This document shows, one piece after another, positions 47,901 to 59,510 of a DNA stretch of 64,000 bases. Numbering within the stretch: position 1 is the stretch's first letter; every line of letters begins with the position of its first letter. The translations under genes and the position numbers were made by a program. The notes under the pieces were generated by a model that worked only from the letters and a program-made list of their open reading frames with translations, searched no databases and had not been told where the DNA came from. The stretch is from Eledone cirrhosa (taxonomy: Eukaryota > Mollusca > Cephalopoda > Octopoda > Eledonidae): contig OZ024745.1 in NCBI GenBank assembly GCA_964016885.1, positions 55,068,800 through 55,132,799 of the forward strand. The letters run 5' to 3'.

Positions 47901-50215
47901 AGTTAAAATATGACCTATGCCAACAAAACAGAAATCAACTAAGAAAATAGCACGATATTAAGCAATGAATAAGAAAGAACAATGCACAATAGAGTAAAGG
48001 GAATCGATACACGCATAAAATATTTCAGAAATGAAACAAAGCAAGAAAAATGCCTGAAATACCGTATACATGAAATATTGGACACGAGCCAATATGCTAC
48101 ATGAAAGTGAAAGCATTTATTGAAGGAATGTTGAGAATTCTGATACAAAATCACAAAACGTGAAGCATTCAGAAAATAATGTTTGAAAAAAATTGAAGTT
48201 GCGCATTTCATAGAGGGAAGCAACGACTGCGAGTTTTTATCCAATAGGAAAATATGGGATAAGATCAAAATAAAGAAACTAAAACAGGTTCAGGACGTGT
48301 AAATTAATACAGAGGTAATCAACAGTAGTAGAGTCCACTGGAATCAGAACAACTAAAAGGTAAAATCCTCACAAAGAAAGAGTGAAAACAGATTGAAATG
48401 ATGTTTGGAGACAACACAACCAGCACTCTCGAACTGGAATGCAAACTGATCATCTTCAAGCAATTATGAGCTCTCAGTGAGAAGGTTTGATACCAGAAGA
48501 TGGTGGCAGAATGAATAAGTTTAATAAGATTCAGTTGAAACCAAACGTCAATATATAGAGATATGAAGGGCAAAATAATAAATATCACTGAAACCCCATC
48601 CAAGAAAGACATGAATTAATTCAACCAAGATTCAATGTAGCTGAAAGAGTACCAAAAGCACTAGAACTTACACTACACGAAAAACATACTGCATCAGTGA
48701 TGATACCATTGAGACTGTGATAGGAATACACCAAGATAAGACAACATCAAGAAGAAACTTGAATGTCGGCTACTGGTACAAAACACTGACATTCTATCGG
48801 ATGTATCTTATGGATCTCTATAGCAAATTCTCAAGGGAGATGCACATATACGAAGGTGTTTGACATTAGCACAAAAAACATTAATCCCGGAGTAGAAAGA
48901 CATACATTTGTGCTGAAAAACTAATAAACAAAAGCGTGATCTCAGAGGTGCGGTAACATAGGAACAATATGGGTACTCTCTGGATGGATTACCGGTAAGA
49001 ATTTGATTCTGTACCACACCCTTGGAGGATAGAGGCTCTCCGACTTGCTAAAATCCCAGTCGCTATTTTCAAAGCCATAACGAATCTGTCTTTTTCTTGC
49101 GCTACTAAACTAAAGTTAAATAGGGATAAGGTTGATTCTATGTTCACTGATAAAATAGAATACCACAGGGGGTATTTCAATAAGAGAGTCTCTCTGTTTC
49201 AATGTATTCTGTCATTAAACCCCTTGTCCTTACTGCTAGGAAATGGGAAGGACACATAATTAGCTCACGGGACGTGAGGAATATAAACCTAATTCATATC
49301 TGTCTTGTGGAAGACGTGAAACTCTCCAGCAACCGCATTAAACGGAGGAAGAAAAACCGTAAGCTGAATGCAACGTTCTCGAAGTATATAGGAATGGAGT
49401 TTGGTTAGGATAAATTTTCATATATCATTGTAAAGCTAAAAGTCAATCGAGCAGCATTATTATCAATGGTCTAATTTTTTCACGGATATCTGACGTAGAC
49501 TGATACAGATATCTAGGAATAGATGAGAATATATCCTATGATGGTATTTGTAACAAGAAACGCGTACCCAGGGAATATTACACCCGACCTACAGAAATAA
49601 AATTATCTGAAACATCTGTGCACTATAAAACAGTCACTCACGATGTGCTTCCTGTGCCTGTACTAACACAAACATTCGGAATACTCGATTCAACGATGGA
49701 TGAAAATGAAACAGCACCGGAAATGTCCATAAAAACACTGATATATATACAGTATCTAAACTTAAACAGTGAGGCAAAGGTCTAAAATCAGTCCAGACAG
49801 CATTTGTGTCCCGCATCATATCCATCCAACACGTCTACGTACCACCAAGCGTAGGAGCCTATCCGTTGAACAAGACCTTCTACATCAGACAAATAATATC
49901 ATGAGAGTTGGGAAAGAGCTCCGTGAGAAATACTCCCTGCATGGTAGTAAAAAAAGCACACTCCCAGATATTTCCAAACAATACCGATGTGAATCCATGG
50001 ATGAAAAGCTGCATGCTTTTCTACAAATCGAAAAAAAAAACATGTTGCCCGGAGGCTTCTAACTAAGAGTAATATATATATAAGCAAATTAGTCTATCTT
50101 GGACGAACAGCCGCTATATTGGATCTTTCTTTAAAGGACAGGATTTTGCACTCAAAGAACAGGAAATCAAAACAAAATATCTAATTCACAAATGATATGG
50201 CGATACAGGCAAAAC
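47901..50215 (+). pseudogene. R4/Dong-like LINE reverse transcriptase, relic
   Basis: Plus-strand frames follow the expected order. VGYWYKTLTFYRMYLMDLYS near 48760-48820 matches the YWYK-type region before polymerase motif 2. YHRGYFNKRVSLFQCILSLN near 49160-49220 stands where RRGIFQGDSLSPLL-like motif B belongs. VEDVKL near 49311 is in the FxDD position, with the first Asp changed. YIGMEFG is at 49386-49408. GICNKKRVPREYYTR lies near 49548-49590, then VLPVPVLTQTFGILD near 49640-49690 and a C-terminal block to 50062. Many stops. The restriction-like endonuclease end is mostly gone. Confidence 0.7.
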
Positions 50216-50379
50216 ACGTAGATGTGACACGTATACATACACACACACATATGCAGACATAAATACATACTTACGGAGCTGACAATGTCGAAATTCCAAT
50301 GAAAGAGACTTGTGTCTATGTTAGAAACCGTCTCTCTCTCTCTCTCGCTCTCTATTGGTAAACATAGTTAATGGAATAT

Positions 50380-50587
50380 GATTTCTTATATAGGCGCTAG
50401 GCCAGCAATTTGGGGGGAGGAGAAAGTTGATTAAATAGACTCCAGTGCGTGACTGGTACTTTACTTTATCGACCCCATAATGATGAAATGCAAAGTTAAC
50501 CTCGGCGGGATTTGAACTCAGATCATAAAGGGCCGTAACTCTATGCTGCAAAGCATGGCGTCCGACCCGCTACCGATACTGCCAATA
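50380..50587 (-). mobile_element. tRNA-derived SINE, copy S11 (variant tail region)
   Basis: Minus-strand copy with an intact GTTCAAATCCCGCC region. Its 3' part differs from the others, with an insert of about 25 bases holding CTCCTCCCCCCAAATT on the minus strand between the AGTCTATTT and TGCTGGCC segments. The degenerate S13 shares this variant. Confidence 0.88.
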
Positions 50588-50624
50588 TAGTGTACAATAT
50601 AATGGAAGAATATACATACATATA

Positions 50625-50647
50625 TGTGTGTGTGTGTGTGTGTGTGT
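50625..50647. repeat. TG microsatellite
   Basis: Short TG run directly before SINE T2. Confidence 0.9.
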
Positions 50648-50965
50648 GAAGACGCATGACTTAGTGGTTAGAGCATTGGGCTTCTAATCGGGAGGTTGTG
50701 AGTGTTATTCTCGGACCGGGTGTTATGTTTTGTCCTTGAGCAATACACTTTATTTCACGATGCTCCAGTTTACTCAGTTGTAGAAATAAGTTGCCGCATC
50801 ACTTATGGAATTCTCCTTTCCTTGGACAAGTGCCGTGGAAAGAGGAAGCTGGTATGGATTGACGACTGCTGATCTTCCACACACATCATTTCCCGGATGT
50901 GTGCCACGGAGGAGAACTATCTAGGCGCAAATCCCATGGTAATTTGTGGCCGAAGAGGGTCATTA
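50648..50965 (+). mobile_element. Second tRNA-derived SINE family, copy T2
   Basis: Starts GAAGACGCATGACTTAGTGG, then GGAGGTTGTGAGTGTTATTC (B-box-like, mutated), TTGTCCTTGAGCAA and GCTCCAGTTTACTCAG as in T1. The longer 3' part (GGAAGCTGGTATGGATTGAC, GGCCGAAGAGGGTCA) is present only here. End chosen where CA repeats begin. Confidence 0.78.
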
Positions 50966-50995
50966 ACTTGCCTTTCCTATATATCCTATATATAT

Positions 50996-51300
<305 letters not shown>

Positions 51301-52606
51301 ATGAGAGGGGGGGGGGGTATGTTTACCTATTTACTTTGATGTCCCGACTGTTTCGCTGAGTAACATCAGTTTTACAGCACTACGAGACGTTTATATATAT
51401 AGTTGCTAACTGCTAGATTGCTTATCCGTAACAGTTGTATTTGGTCGTCTCGTCGATAAACAAACGTAACTAAGTACAAAACTCTACGTGAAGCCTATAT
51501 ATATAGTATTACGATTGCTATAAAAACGACGGTGTTTCTATATATGGATAACGTTAAAACAGATGTTATATAATTTTATATATTGAATATACTATTGTGT
51601 AACATTTGTTTTGCCATTGTTCTTTCTATACAATATCAAACGTTAAAATAATTCATGTTATAATTGTAATACATTGTGTCACTTTTCAGCTCGAAATCTT
51701 GCTTACATAAGTATATGTTGCGTATGGTGTAAAATAGTTTTATTTATTCTGTTTGTTAAATCTATGACTATTTAATTTCCACGGGAGATCGATGTGTCGT
51801 GTTGGAATAGAATTTAATGTATACTATTTTTAAAGAGTGACTTTTATCTGTTTAATGTTTATTTATGATGTTAAATATACGGAATATACCATATATATTT
51901 ATGAGTTTAATTAAATCAATTTCCAATTTAAGTTGGTACTAAATTTTCAGGAGATTTCTAATTTGAAGCCTCTCCACCCCCATACATAAATATTTGTTTT
52001 CTTTGTCTTGTAGGTAGCCTGTGTAGCCTGTGTTTTCTATTTCACCCTTCTCATTCTGAAAGTTTTTCATTGACAAGATGTTAAAATTGAGGTTTTTAAT
52101 CCTCAAGCCTACCCTCCAAGACATGTATAGTCATACATCACATAGCCCTATCCAATATGCATGATCAATCCAAACACAATATAGATCCCATGAGCTAAAC
52201 GCATCCTTGCTGCAATACATATGAATATCTCATCAGAAATACATTAAAAATAAACCCAACACATTCCATTCTATGAGAATATGCTTATCACAATAAATTA
52301 TACAATCTTGAAACCGGGCATTGTCTTCAACAAAAGACTCCACTGTGCTAGTAGCGGGTAAGTAAGTTTAACAGCCACATTTGATATGAGATTTCAAATG
52401 TATACACTTCATAATTATATGGTTTACAATAAACATTTTAGTACCACACTAACTGGGATGTATGAACTACAACAATGAGTTTAAATACAATACAATACTC
52501 ATGTACATGACAGTCGTTTGCACATTTGTTATACCTAGAAAACACAACATTAATGATTAGTCATGTATTCACGAGAATAATTATTCATGAAATTAGTTAT
52601 CTTTAA
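51301..52606. other. AT-rich stretch, unassigned
   Basis: No gene seen. GATGTCCCGACTGTTTCGC (51338-51356) and AACATCAG (51362-51369) form a short hairpin of a type common next to repeats. Confidence 0.5.
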
Positions 52607-52787
52607 CTAGCAGAAGTGCCCGGCGTTGCTCGGAGTTTAATTGCTTTAAAGTACTTTTAATGATTCCACTCAATTATGAATATTGAGGCATTGAAAGTAA
52701 ATACGGGTAAGTTTGAAAATATACAACAATAGCATCTTCTCACCATATGTCAGACCGGCAAGACTGCAGTGGTGCTGAATAGAGGAG

Positions 52788-52991
52788 TCACAACACCTCT
52801 ATGTAGACCACATTATTTGTTCTGCCTTTGGGCGCAAGTATGAATAAGTTCTGCTTGCATCCCACTCTTGAGCATGCAACGTATAATTGGCCGTTTGGAT
52901 GGCATGACCGTAGATTCAAAGAATGTGTTTGGTAGCGAAAATTTTCAAATGAACATTGAATTAGTTTAAAGTATGTACTATATTGTAGCAA
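52788..52991 (-). pseudogene. Helitron helicase C-terminal fragment
   Basis: The minus-strand frame reads GQLYVACSRVGCKQNLFILA and PKGRTNNVVYIEVL before a stop. This matches the last helicase motif and tail of Helitron Pif1-like helicases (usual form HGQLYVAxSRV...NVVYxEVL). Upstream coding is absent. The Pro-Asn in front of Gly replaces the usual His. Confidence 0.85.
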
Positions 52992-53524
52992 GACCGAACA
53001 CGTAAATATTTATGCAGGTAATGGAGCATGAAAGGCGGAGTAGCCAACACTTTCAATTGAACGGTGAGTAAGTGGAAAGTGAGTACAAAGTAAGATCTAT
53101 GAAGAATGCACGTCAAATAATAGGTCAAACCTGTAAGCCAAACCTATCTGAGTTATAGCACAAAAGAGCGTAAACAGGGGCGTTCTTTTGGAGCAGACTG
53201 GAAAATAAATCATCGAAATCGGACGTTCGTGAAAAAAGTTTTCTCATTAATTTTTTGTCTCATATTGAGAAAAACAAAGAAAGAAAATTACAAAAGGGAC
53301 AACAATAAAATATAATGTCTTTGTTGAAAATCATGTAAATAAAAGCTTAAACGTTGTTATTGTTACGTTTGTTGTTTTATAAATTCATCTGTTGCTTTTG
53401 AATATTTGTTATTTAATGTAAAATGTAAGTGTGTAAAAATGTAACGTTGAGAGAGCAGTATGTATTTACTGCTATCGGCTTTTTAAATGTTGATATTTGA
53501 TGTATGACGAACGAAGAGGGGGGA

Positions 53525-53925
53525 ATAGAGAAGTTTTGTCGTTGTTCTAAACTGTAATGGAGACGGAGGCAGTAACATTTTAAAGAGTGTTGCAGAGGAG
53601 ATTGAGGGTAATGAGAGGAATGAAGCGTGTAAGAGAGAGGGTTATCAAAGTTTGTGTCGCGTTCCTTCGGAACGGAGGCAGTAACCTTTTAAAAAGAGTT
53701 GCGGAGGAGATTGAGGGTAGTGAGAGGAATGAAGAGTGTAAGAGAGAGGGTTATCAAAGTTTGTGTCGCGTTCCTTCAAAAGAAGTTTTGTCGTTGTTCT
53801 AAACTGTAACGGTGATAGGTTAGTAGACGGAGGCAGTAACCTTTCAAAGAGAGTTGCCGAGGAGATTGAGGGTAGTGAGAGGAATGAAGCGTGTAAGAGA
53901 GAGGGTTACAGCATGTATTTAGTTT
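53525..53925. repeat. Three tandem units inside the Helitron
   Basis: Units begin GGAGGCAGTAAC near 53564, 53672 and 53827, each containing GGAGATTGAGGGTA and GAGAGAGGGTTA. The second carries an extra AGAAGTTTTGTCGTTGTTCT segment, also found before the first. Confidence 0.85.
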
Positions 53926-54104
53926 TATCGATTTTATTTCATAGAAGCAGGAAATATTTGGCAAAAATAATTACGCGTTGACCTGCCCCGGTAAATTTGG
54001 AGCACATTGGAAAAAACATCATCAAAATCGGTAGCGAAATGTGGAAATGCATAAAAATCATACACACACACAGACAGACATCTACCGTTTTATATATAGA
54101 GAGA

Positions 54105-54458
54105 TTATTAATATACATTCTTACATTGTGTATTATTAATTTCATTGAATATTAATGAGAACATTTAGGAATAGATCGTATATACTAGTTACAAATTAAT
54201 AGAATACTTTATAATACAAATCGTTCCTGATCGACTAAAATGACAAACCGTTTGATTACAAATGATTTGAAAGAGGCACATGAACATTACCGTAATGTAT
54301 GTCTAAACGTATAAACTAACAGTAATCTTTAATACCATCCATGGACAAAAACGGACACAAATCACCGGTAAACATATAAATCTGCAGCGATCGATGTAGT
54401 AAAAGCAATGATCAAGAGCTCACCAAAATGTTATAGGTCATTAAACAATAAATGTAAT
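54105..54458. other. AT-rich stretch, unassigned
   Basis: Host side of the Helitron insertion. No feature seen. Confidence 0.5.
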
Positions 54459-54643
54459 AATTGTTTATACATTTGGCACAAGGACAGTAATTATCACAGT
54501 ATATTACTGGTACTTTATTTTATCGACCCCGTAAGGATGAAAGGCAAAGTTAACCTCGGCGAGATTTGAACTCAGACCATAAAGGGACGTAACTCTTTGC
54601 TGCAAAGCATGGCGTCCGACCCTCTACCAATACTTCCAATCCA
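54459..54643 (-). mobile_element. tRNA-derived SINE, copy S12
   Basis: Near full-length minus-strand copy. The B-box region reads GTTCAAATCTCGCC. Confidence 0.92.
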
Positions 54644-56790
54644 AGGGCATATGTACTTTTAAACATATCTGGTGTGTGCAATAATAGCCTGCTTATATCA
54701 GATAAATATTTAAGGATATTGGGACTACATACTTCTTCACATACACAATATATATCCAATTGTAAATATTGTTTCCATTGAATTCCCTAGCAAGCAGTTT
54801 ATATATAGACAGTTGAAATATGATAGCATACGTTTTAAACAATTCCATATAGTATTGTTTGCCAAAGTGATTCAAAAGTGTACAACCTAAAACTGAACGC
54901 TGTTTATGTATTCAATAAAATCGTAAATTTACCTCTCGATCAACATCGGTCACCAGCCAAAGGCAATATCAATATTTATAAGAGAATAAGTGAAGTTCGT
55001 GCCACGTAAAAAAAAAAATCCAAGTAGCAATAAAATCAAGTCACGGGCACGGAAACAAGGGTTCAGTTTTTGGCACCGCGTTTGACATTAATTCTTATGA
55101 GCTTCAGGCAATTGTACATTTCTATTCAATAAATGTTAACCTTAAATTATTAATTAATGCCATTGACTTCATTTCAGATATAATTTAGTTTTCGTTTCAA
55201 GCAGAATGAAACATTTAAGTGGGGTAAAAGAAGCTAATAATATGTTTTTATTATACTTACAAATTTATTGTTATTTACATTTTTTACATTCTTATTTATT
55301 ATATACGCTTTCCTTGTAATGTTTAGTTGTTAAAGTAACAGCCGATTGAAAACCAAATGTATGAAATCAAACAGACTTGCTTTATTTTAAGTTGTACATT
55401 ACATATATTATAAAGTTTGGCTATTATACAGAAATCCGCCTTTCTCACATATAGAGTGAGGAGGTAATTGTATAAAAGCAATGCAAACTTCAGAAGGAGT
55501 GGTAACTCAAAGGATGAGTTGGCATTATGTGAGATGGCTTCTAGCAAAAGGTTGTACACATTTAAATCTGGAATACAACTAATTAACAAACATATACATG
55601 CTTTGCCCATGTTTCACTTTAACTTTCCACCTGTCTCTTCCAGAGCCAAGTAGCCTGTGGGATATAGATGAAGAAATAGCATAGCATAATATATGTCTGT
55701 GTGTGTGAATGTGTGTGTGTATATATACATCTACATATGTATACAAACACACACACATCATATATATATATATATATACTTACTTAAAATTTAATGATAT
55801 CTTTATATGCAAGCGAAATGTGAAATAAAATGATAACAATGTAGGAGGCTTTCGTCAGTGAGGAAGAGCGAGAGTAAGAAAAATGTTAATACATATATAT
55901 ACGTATAATGTGTGTGTTTGTGTGTGTATTTGTGTGTTTGTGCGCGCGCGTATGTGCGCGTGCATGTGCGCCTAAATTTAGAAGTAGATAGATGTACAGA
56001 AACGTTTATATGCATCACATCACATTCATAATTTTAACATTCGTGTATACAGTAAATAATTTTTTATACAGTTAAAAATGTATTATTTAGAAATAATATT
56101 TTGTTGCCATTCCTTTTTACAGGTATATAAATACATATATGTACGCCGGCCGTTTGCACCCCTTCTACACTCAGCTATTCCTAGACCGTCACAGAATGTA
56201 TCAAAGAAACTGTTTCACCCACGACCTCGGCTAACGCTACAGTATGAGGCGCTCCATGAAAATCTTCATGACACCTGAATATATCTGGTCTGCCCCAGTC
56301 CAGTCATAGGCACCACAAGTCTAAATGAACAACGTTCGCTTTTATGCACATCGAGGACTATAAACTTAAGGTCGATAAAGATCCTCAGTACTTCAAAATC
56401 CATACCTTTCCTAAACAGTACTTTCAACGCTTCTCTCCTTCCAGAGAGAACATGAGTTTTTTAGATATTTATTTTGTTCAATATGGAGGCAAGTTCATGT
56501 GTGTCGGAAATCCTAATCTTGCTGACCGCGATCATATCTATAGCTAATGACCTGAACTTAGTTCGCAAGCAATCCAGGTTCCAGAACGAAGCAACGTATA
56601 ATCTTTCAACGTACTTTTAACATTGTAAGCTGGCTGGAAAGCGTTAAGATCAAAGCTAAGAAAAGAAAATGAATGAGGATTCCTTTAGGAACACATTTAA
56701 ACACTTAACGGTGGCTTATTTTATTAAGGGTTCACAAGACATAGAGCAAGTTCTCCCTAATAGTTTCATGTTTAGAGAGAACTGCACACC
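54644..56790. other. Unassigned, with a possible small exon-like block
   Basis: Mostly AT-rich with TG/CA microsatellites at 55690-55760 and 55905-55970. A block at 56125-56545 is less AT-rich and has two short open frames (to 56278 and 56344-56547), the first preceded by a pyrimidine tract and ACAG. I recognise neither protein and do not call a gene. Confidence 0.45.
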
Positions 56791-58540
56791 ATCAGAAGTG
56801 TTTATAGTACCATACAATGTTGGTGCTAAAGATGTTCCCCGCGCCTTCAATATTTTCAGTTGATATATGACGCAGATCAGTTCGACATTGGCCCTTCACA
56901 CTAACATAAATTCTGGTATCTGTGTCGTTGATTGTTGTAGTTGCATATGTTTGTTCTTTTAGATAATTTGTAGTGTTGTTATTGTTGGGGTGGGTGGAGG
57001 AGCTGTTTGTGATGGTGAATATGATATAGGTAGCATTGATGTCTCTTGCCATAGGTGTGTCATTTGTGTTTTATGGAGTATGAGTGATCTAACACGATGT
57101 TTGGATTTCTTCATCATCGTTATACCTGATGAGTACATATTGTTGTCTGCAGGATCAGTCTTAGATATAGTTGGAAGTGTGTTCGTGTTTGTGTGTCGAT
57201 GTGTGTGTGTGTGTTTGTTTGAAGGAGCGAAAGCGGTAAAGTCGGTTTGAGAGAACCCATTGTGGCCTCAATCATGTTCCCCCCTGCTGGCACTCCTTTC
57301 GTTGACGCTGGTGGTGTGATGGTGGGATGGTGTTCATAGTAGTTGTGGTGGTGGTGGTGTTAGTTGTGTTGCCTTTGGTGTTGTGGTTGAAGCCTAACGT
57401 TTTGACTTTAGTTTCGCTGCTGATGAAGGGATGGGGAGGCTTGTTTTTCTTTTTTACACGTTTGGTGGTCTTGTTGTGGCCCTTATGACTGCAGCAATGG
57501 GGTTTGTCCTTACATGCTCTCGTCTTTTGACGGTAAAACAACTCTCAGTTGGCCGCTATCACTACTCAGATTTTTGCCTTCTACAATGGCATTAGATTCA
57601 CACCACTCAAAAGGTAAATTAGTTCGGCGGATCTCTCCCGCTCCTCCGATTTATGTAGAAATGTATCTCTAAACTGACATCAAACCAGCTTTCACTCCAG
57701 AATGTGTTTATATCAAGGAGGTTTTCGCTAACCTTCTGACCAACGCAAGACAAGATATCCCAGATGTCAAACACTGTCGGGGTTCCTTAATGCGTACCTT
57801 AACTAATTTTCCCAAATATCACAGTAACAATGTATATCGTTTGTATTACAACACTCCACATAAGGTTTTATTCTAAAGGCTTCATCGTTTAAGAGATCCG
57901 AAATGCTCCAAAACATTTTGACCCTTTTGGCATGGTTTTTTTCAGAGCCGTTTCCAAGCGGGTTTGTGTTCCTAGTTTGTTTTTTATTTTTTATTTTAGC
58001 AATTTCTATAAGTTAGTTTCTACTGTGTAGTTGCCAACACGTCTTTCGGAACGCTAACATTGTCTCAGTCTTCTGTATTGTGTTCAATTTGGCTGCTTGC
58101 GTTAAATATGTGTCATTTTGATAAGTTCATTATTTTTGGCAGTCGGAGCTGAGAACATGTTTTTAAGCAAAAACAATGTTTCCAAATAATGTGAAACGAA
58201 ATCACAAACTTATGGAGCAAAATCTGGTTGCGAAGATGTTGTTGGTGTTGTGTTTGTTACTGTTCGTGTTTTTATTGCTGTCATTATTAACGTTTGTGTT
58301 GTCGTTGCTGCTCTTGCCATTGTTCTTTTAATGTTCTCTTATTTATGTTGTTCATGTGCTTGTAGTAGTAGTATTATCATTGCCACTTAATCCTATGCTC
58401 GGAAGTATTTTTCGTATACCTTCTTTGGCTCTCGCCCTATGCCGTTGTCGAAGGCGTGTCCTGTAAATGTTTGATTATTGCATTCTATGGACGTCCCACT
58501 GTTGCATTCTGCGGACGTCATCGGTTCATCCACCATATTT
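56791..58540 (-). pseudogene. LINE ORF1-like zinc-knuckle protein, relic
   Basis: On the minus strand, an Asn/Thr-rich coding-like start (58.5-58.2 kb), a middle part in shifting frames, a Cys/His cluster ACKDKPHCCSHKGHNKTT (57.51-57.46 kb) that resembles a decayed CCHC knuckle, a Thr-rich tail (57.36-57.30 kb) and a final DTRIYVSVKGQ...LRHISTENIEG (near 56.86 kb). This order is the same as in LINE copy B ORF1. No ORF2 is visible downstream. Moderate confidence only. Confidence 0.45.
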
Positions 58541-58740
58541 TTATTTTAAAAAGATCTGGTTGAAATCTAATTTAAACATTAAAGGATACAGAGAAAATAA
58601 AACAGACCAATTAAAGTGTATCTCATTATAATTGGCAACAAAATAGTATAAGCTTTAACAAAAATATTGTTTCCAAATAATGTGAAACGAAATCACAAAT
58701 TTACGGGAGAAAAATCTGGTTGCAAAAAAATAGATGAGAC
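58165..58740. repeat. Direct repeat of about 65 bases
   Basis: AATGTGAAACGAAATCACAA and the flanking GTTTCCAAAT and ATCTGGTTGC occur at 58170-58240 and again at 58665-58735. Confidence 0.85.
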
Positions 58741-59028
58741 ATTATTAGAAGCAGTAGCACAGAAAGAGTGCCTATTAAAACAAAGAAAACTATAAAAGAT
58801 ATGATGGAAAATGGAAAACAAGAAACATTCAGACGAAAGACGTTGCATGGCCAGTTTCAGTGAAGCTCTAAAAATATAAAATCGTGTGAGTTAGGGAAAT
58901 GTTATGAAAAGAAAATGTGAAAAGAGAAAATAGAAGCTTACTGTTAGCATCTAATAAATAAACTCAAAATATCAACGCTTGATATGGAGTCCTAAGTAAC
59001 CAGCGATAAGAATCCCATTTGATAATAA
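58741..59028. other. A-rich spacer
   Basis: Nothing recognised. Confidence 0.5.
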
Positions 59029-59225
59029 GGATAATGGTTTCTGATTTAGGCACAAGACCAACAATTTTGTGGGAGGGAACATTCGATTAAATCAACCCAA
59101 GTGCATTACTAACACTTTATTTTATCGACCCCTTAATGATACAAGACAACGATAACCTCGACAGCATTTGATCACAGAACTATGAGAGACAGGTATATGA
59201 CAAAACACTTGTAACATAAGCAATG
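59029..59225 (-). mobile_element. tRNA-derived SINE, copy S13 (decayed)
   Basis: Minus-strand copy of the S11-like variant: GGCACAAGACCAACAATTTT, CTTTATTTTATCGACCCCTT and AACCTCGACAGCATTTGA on the plus strand. The B-box region is lost. Confidence 0.75.
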
Positions 59226-59309
59226 TCTTGCTCATATTTCGAATATATTATTATGTTGTAAAGCATCTTTGAAAAGAGCTTATGAAAATGAAATGAAATG
59301 GAATAATGT

Positions 59310-59510
59310 AATAATTATTTCTGAACATTGGCAAAACATCAGTTATTTGTGTATCAGAGTAAGTCAATTTTATCGACACCACTACTTATCAGGTAATTTC
59401 GTGAATGAAGAATGACAATTTGACCATGGTGAGATTTGAAATCAGAAGGTACAAAATCATGAATCAATACAGCAAAGAATTACGTATGACATTCTGCCGA
59501 CACTTGCAGA
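59310..59510 (-). mobile_element. tRNA-derived SINE, copy S14 (very decayed)
   Basis: Weak but co-linear: TTATTTCTGAACATTGGCAA, TTTTATCGACACC, ATGGTGAGATTTGAAATCAG and a final ATTCTGCCGACACTTGC. Confidence 0.55.

Larger units (their letters stand above)
52607..54104 (-). mobile_element. Helitron with both termini, nonautonomous
   Basis: Read on the minus strand it begins TCTCTCTATATATAAAACGG at 54104 after an A, and ends with the palindrome CCGAGCAACGCCGGG, a spacer of about eight bases and CTAG at 52610-52607 followed by T. 5' TC, 3' hairpin plus CTRR and insertion between A and T define Helitrons, rolling-circle transposons. Length about 1.5 kb. It keeps a helicase C-terminal fragment near its 3' end and tandem repeats inside, with no replication-initiator domain, so it depends on other copies. 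Confidence 0.85.

Noticed and set aside
51338..51369. CTGATGT...GCGAAACAGTC on the minus strand as a hammerhead
   Set aside because: The last base of the core strand is T instead of A, and the upstream bases cannot pair with GGGACATC. At most a relic.
53525..53925. CRISPR-like array
   Set aside because: Units are long, spacers are not unique and the context is a Helitron in animal DNA.
56078..56547. Possible last exon with an ACAG acceptor
   Set aside because: Two short frames without recognisable protein or a supporting upstream exon. Kept only as a note in the unassigned block.
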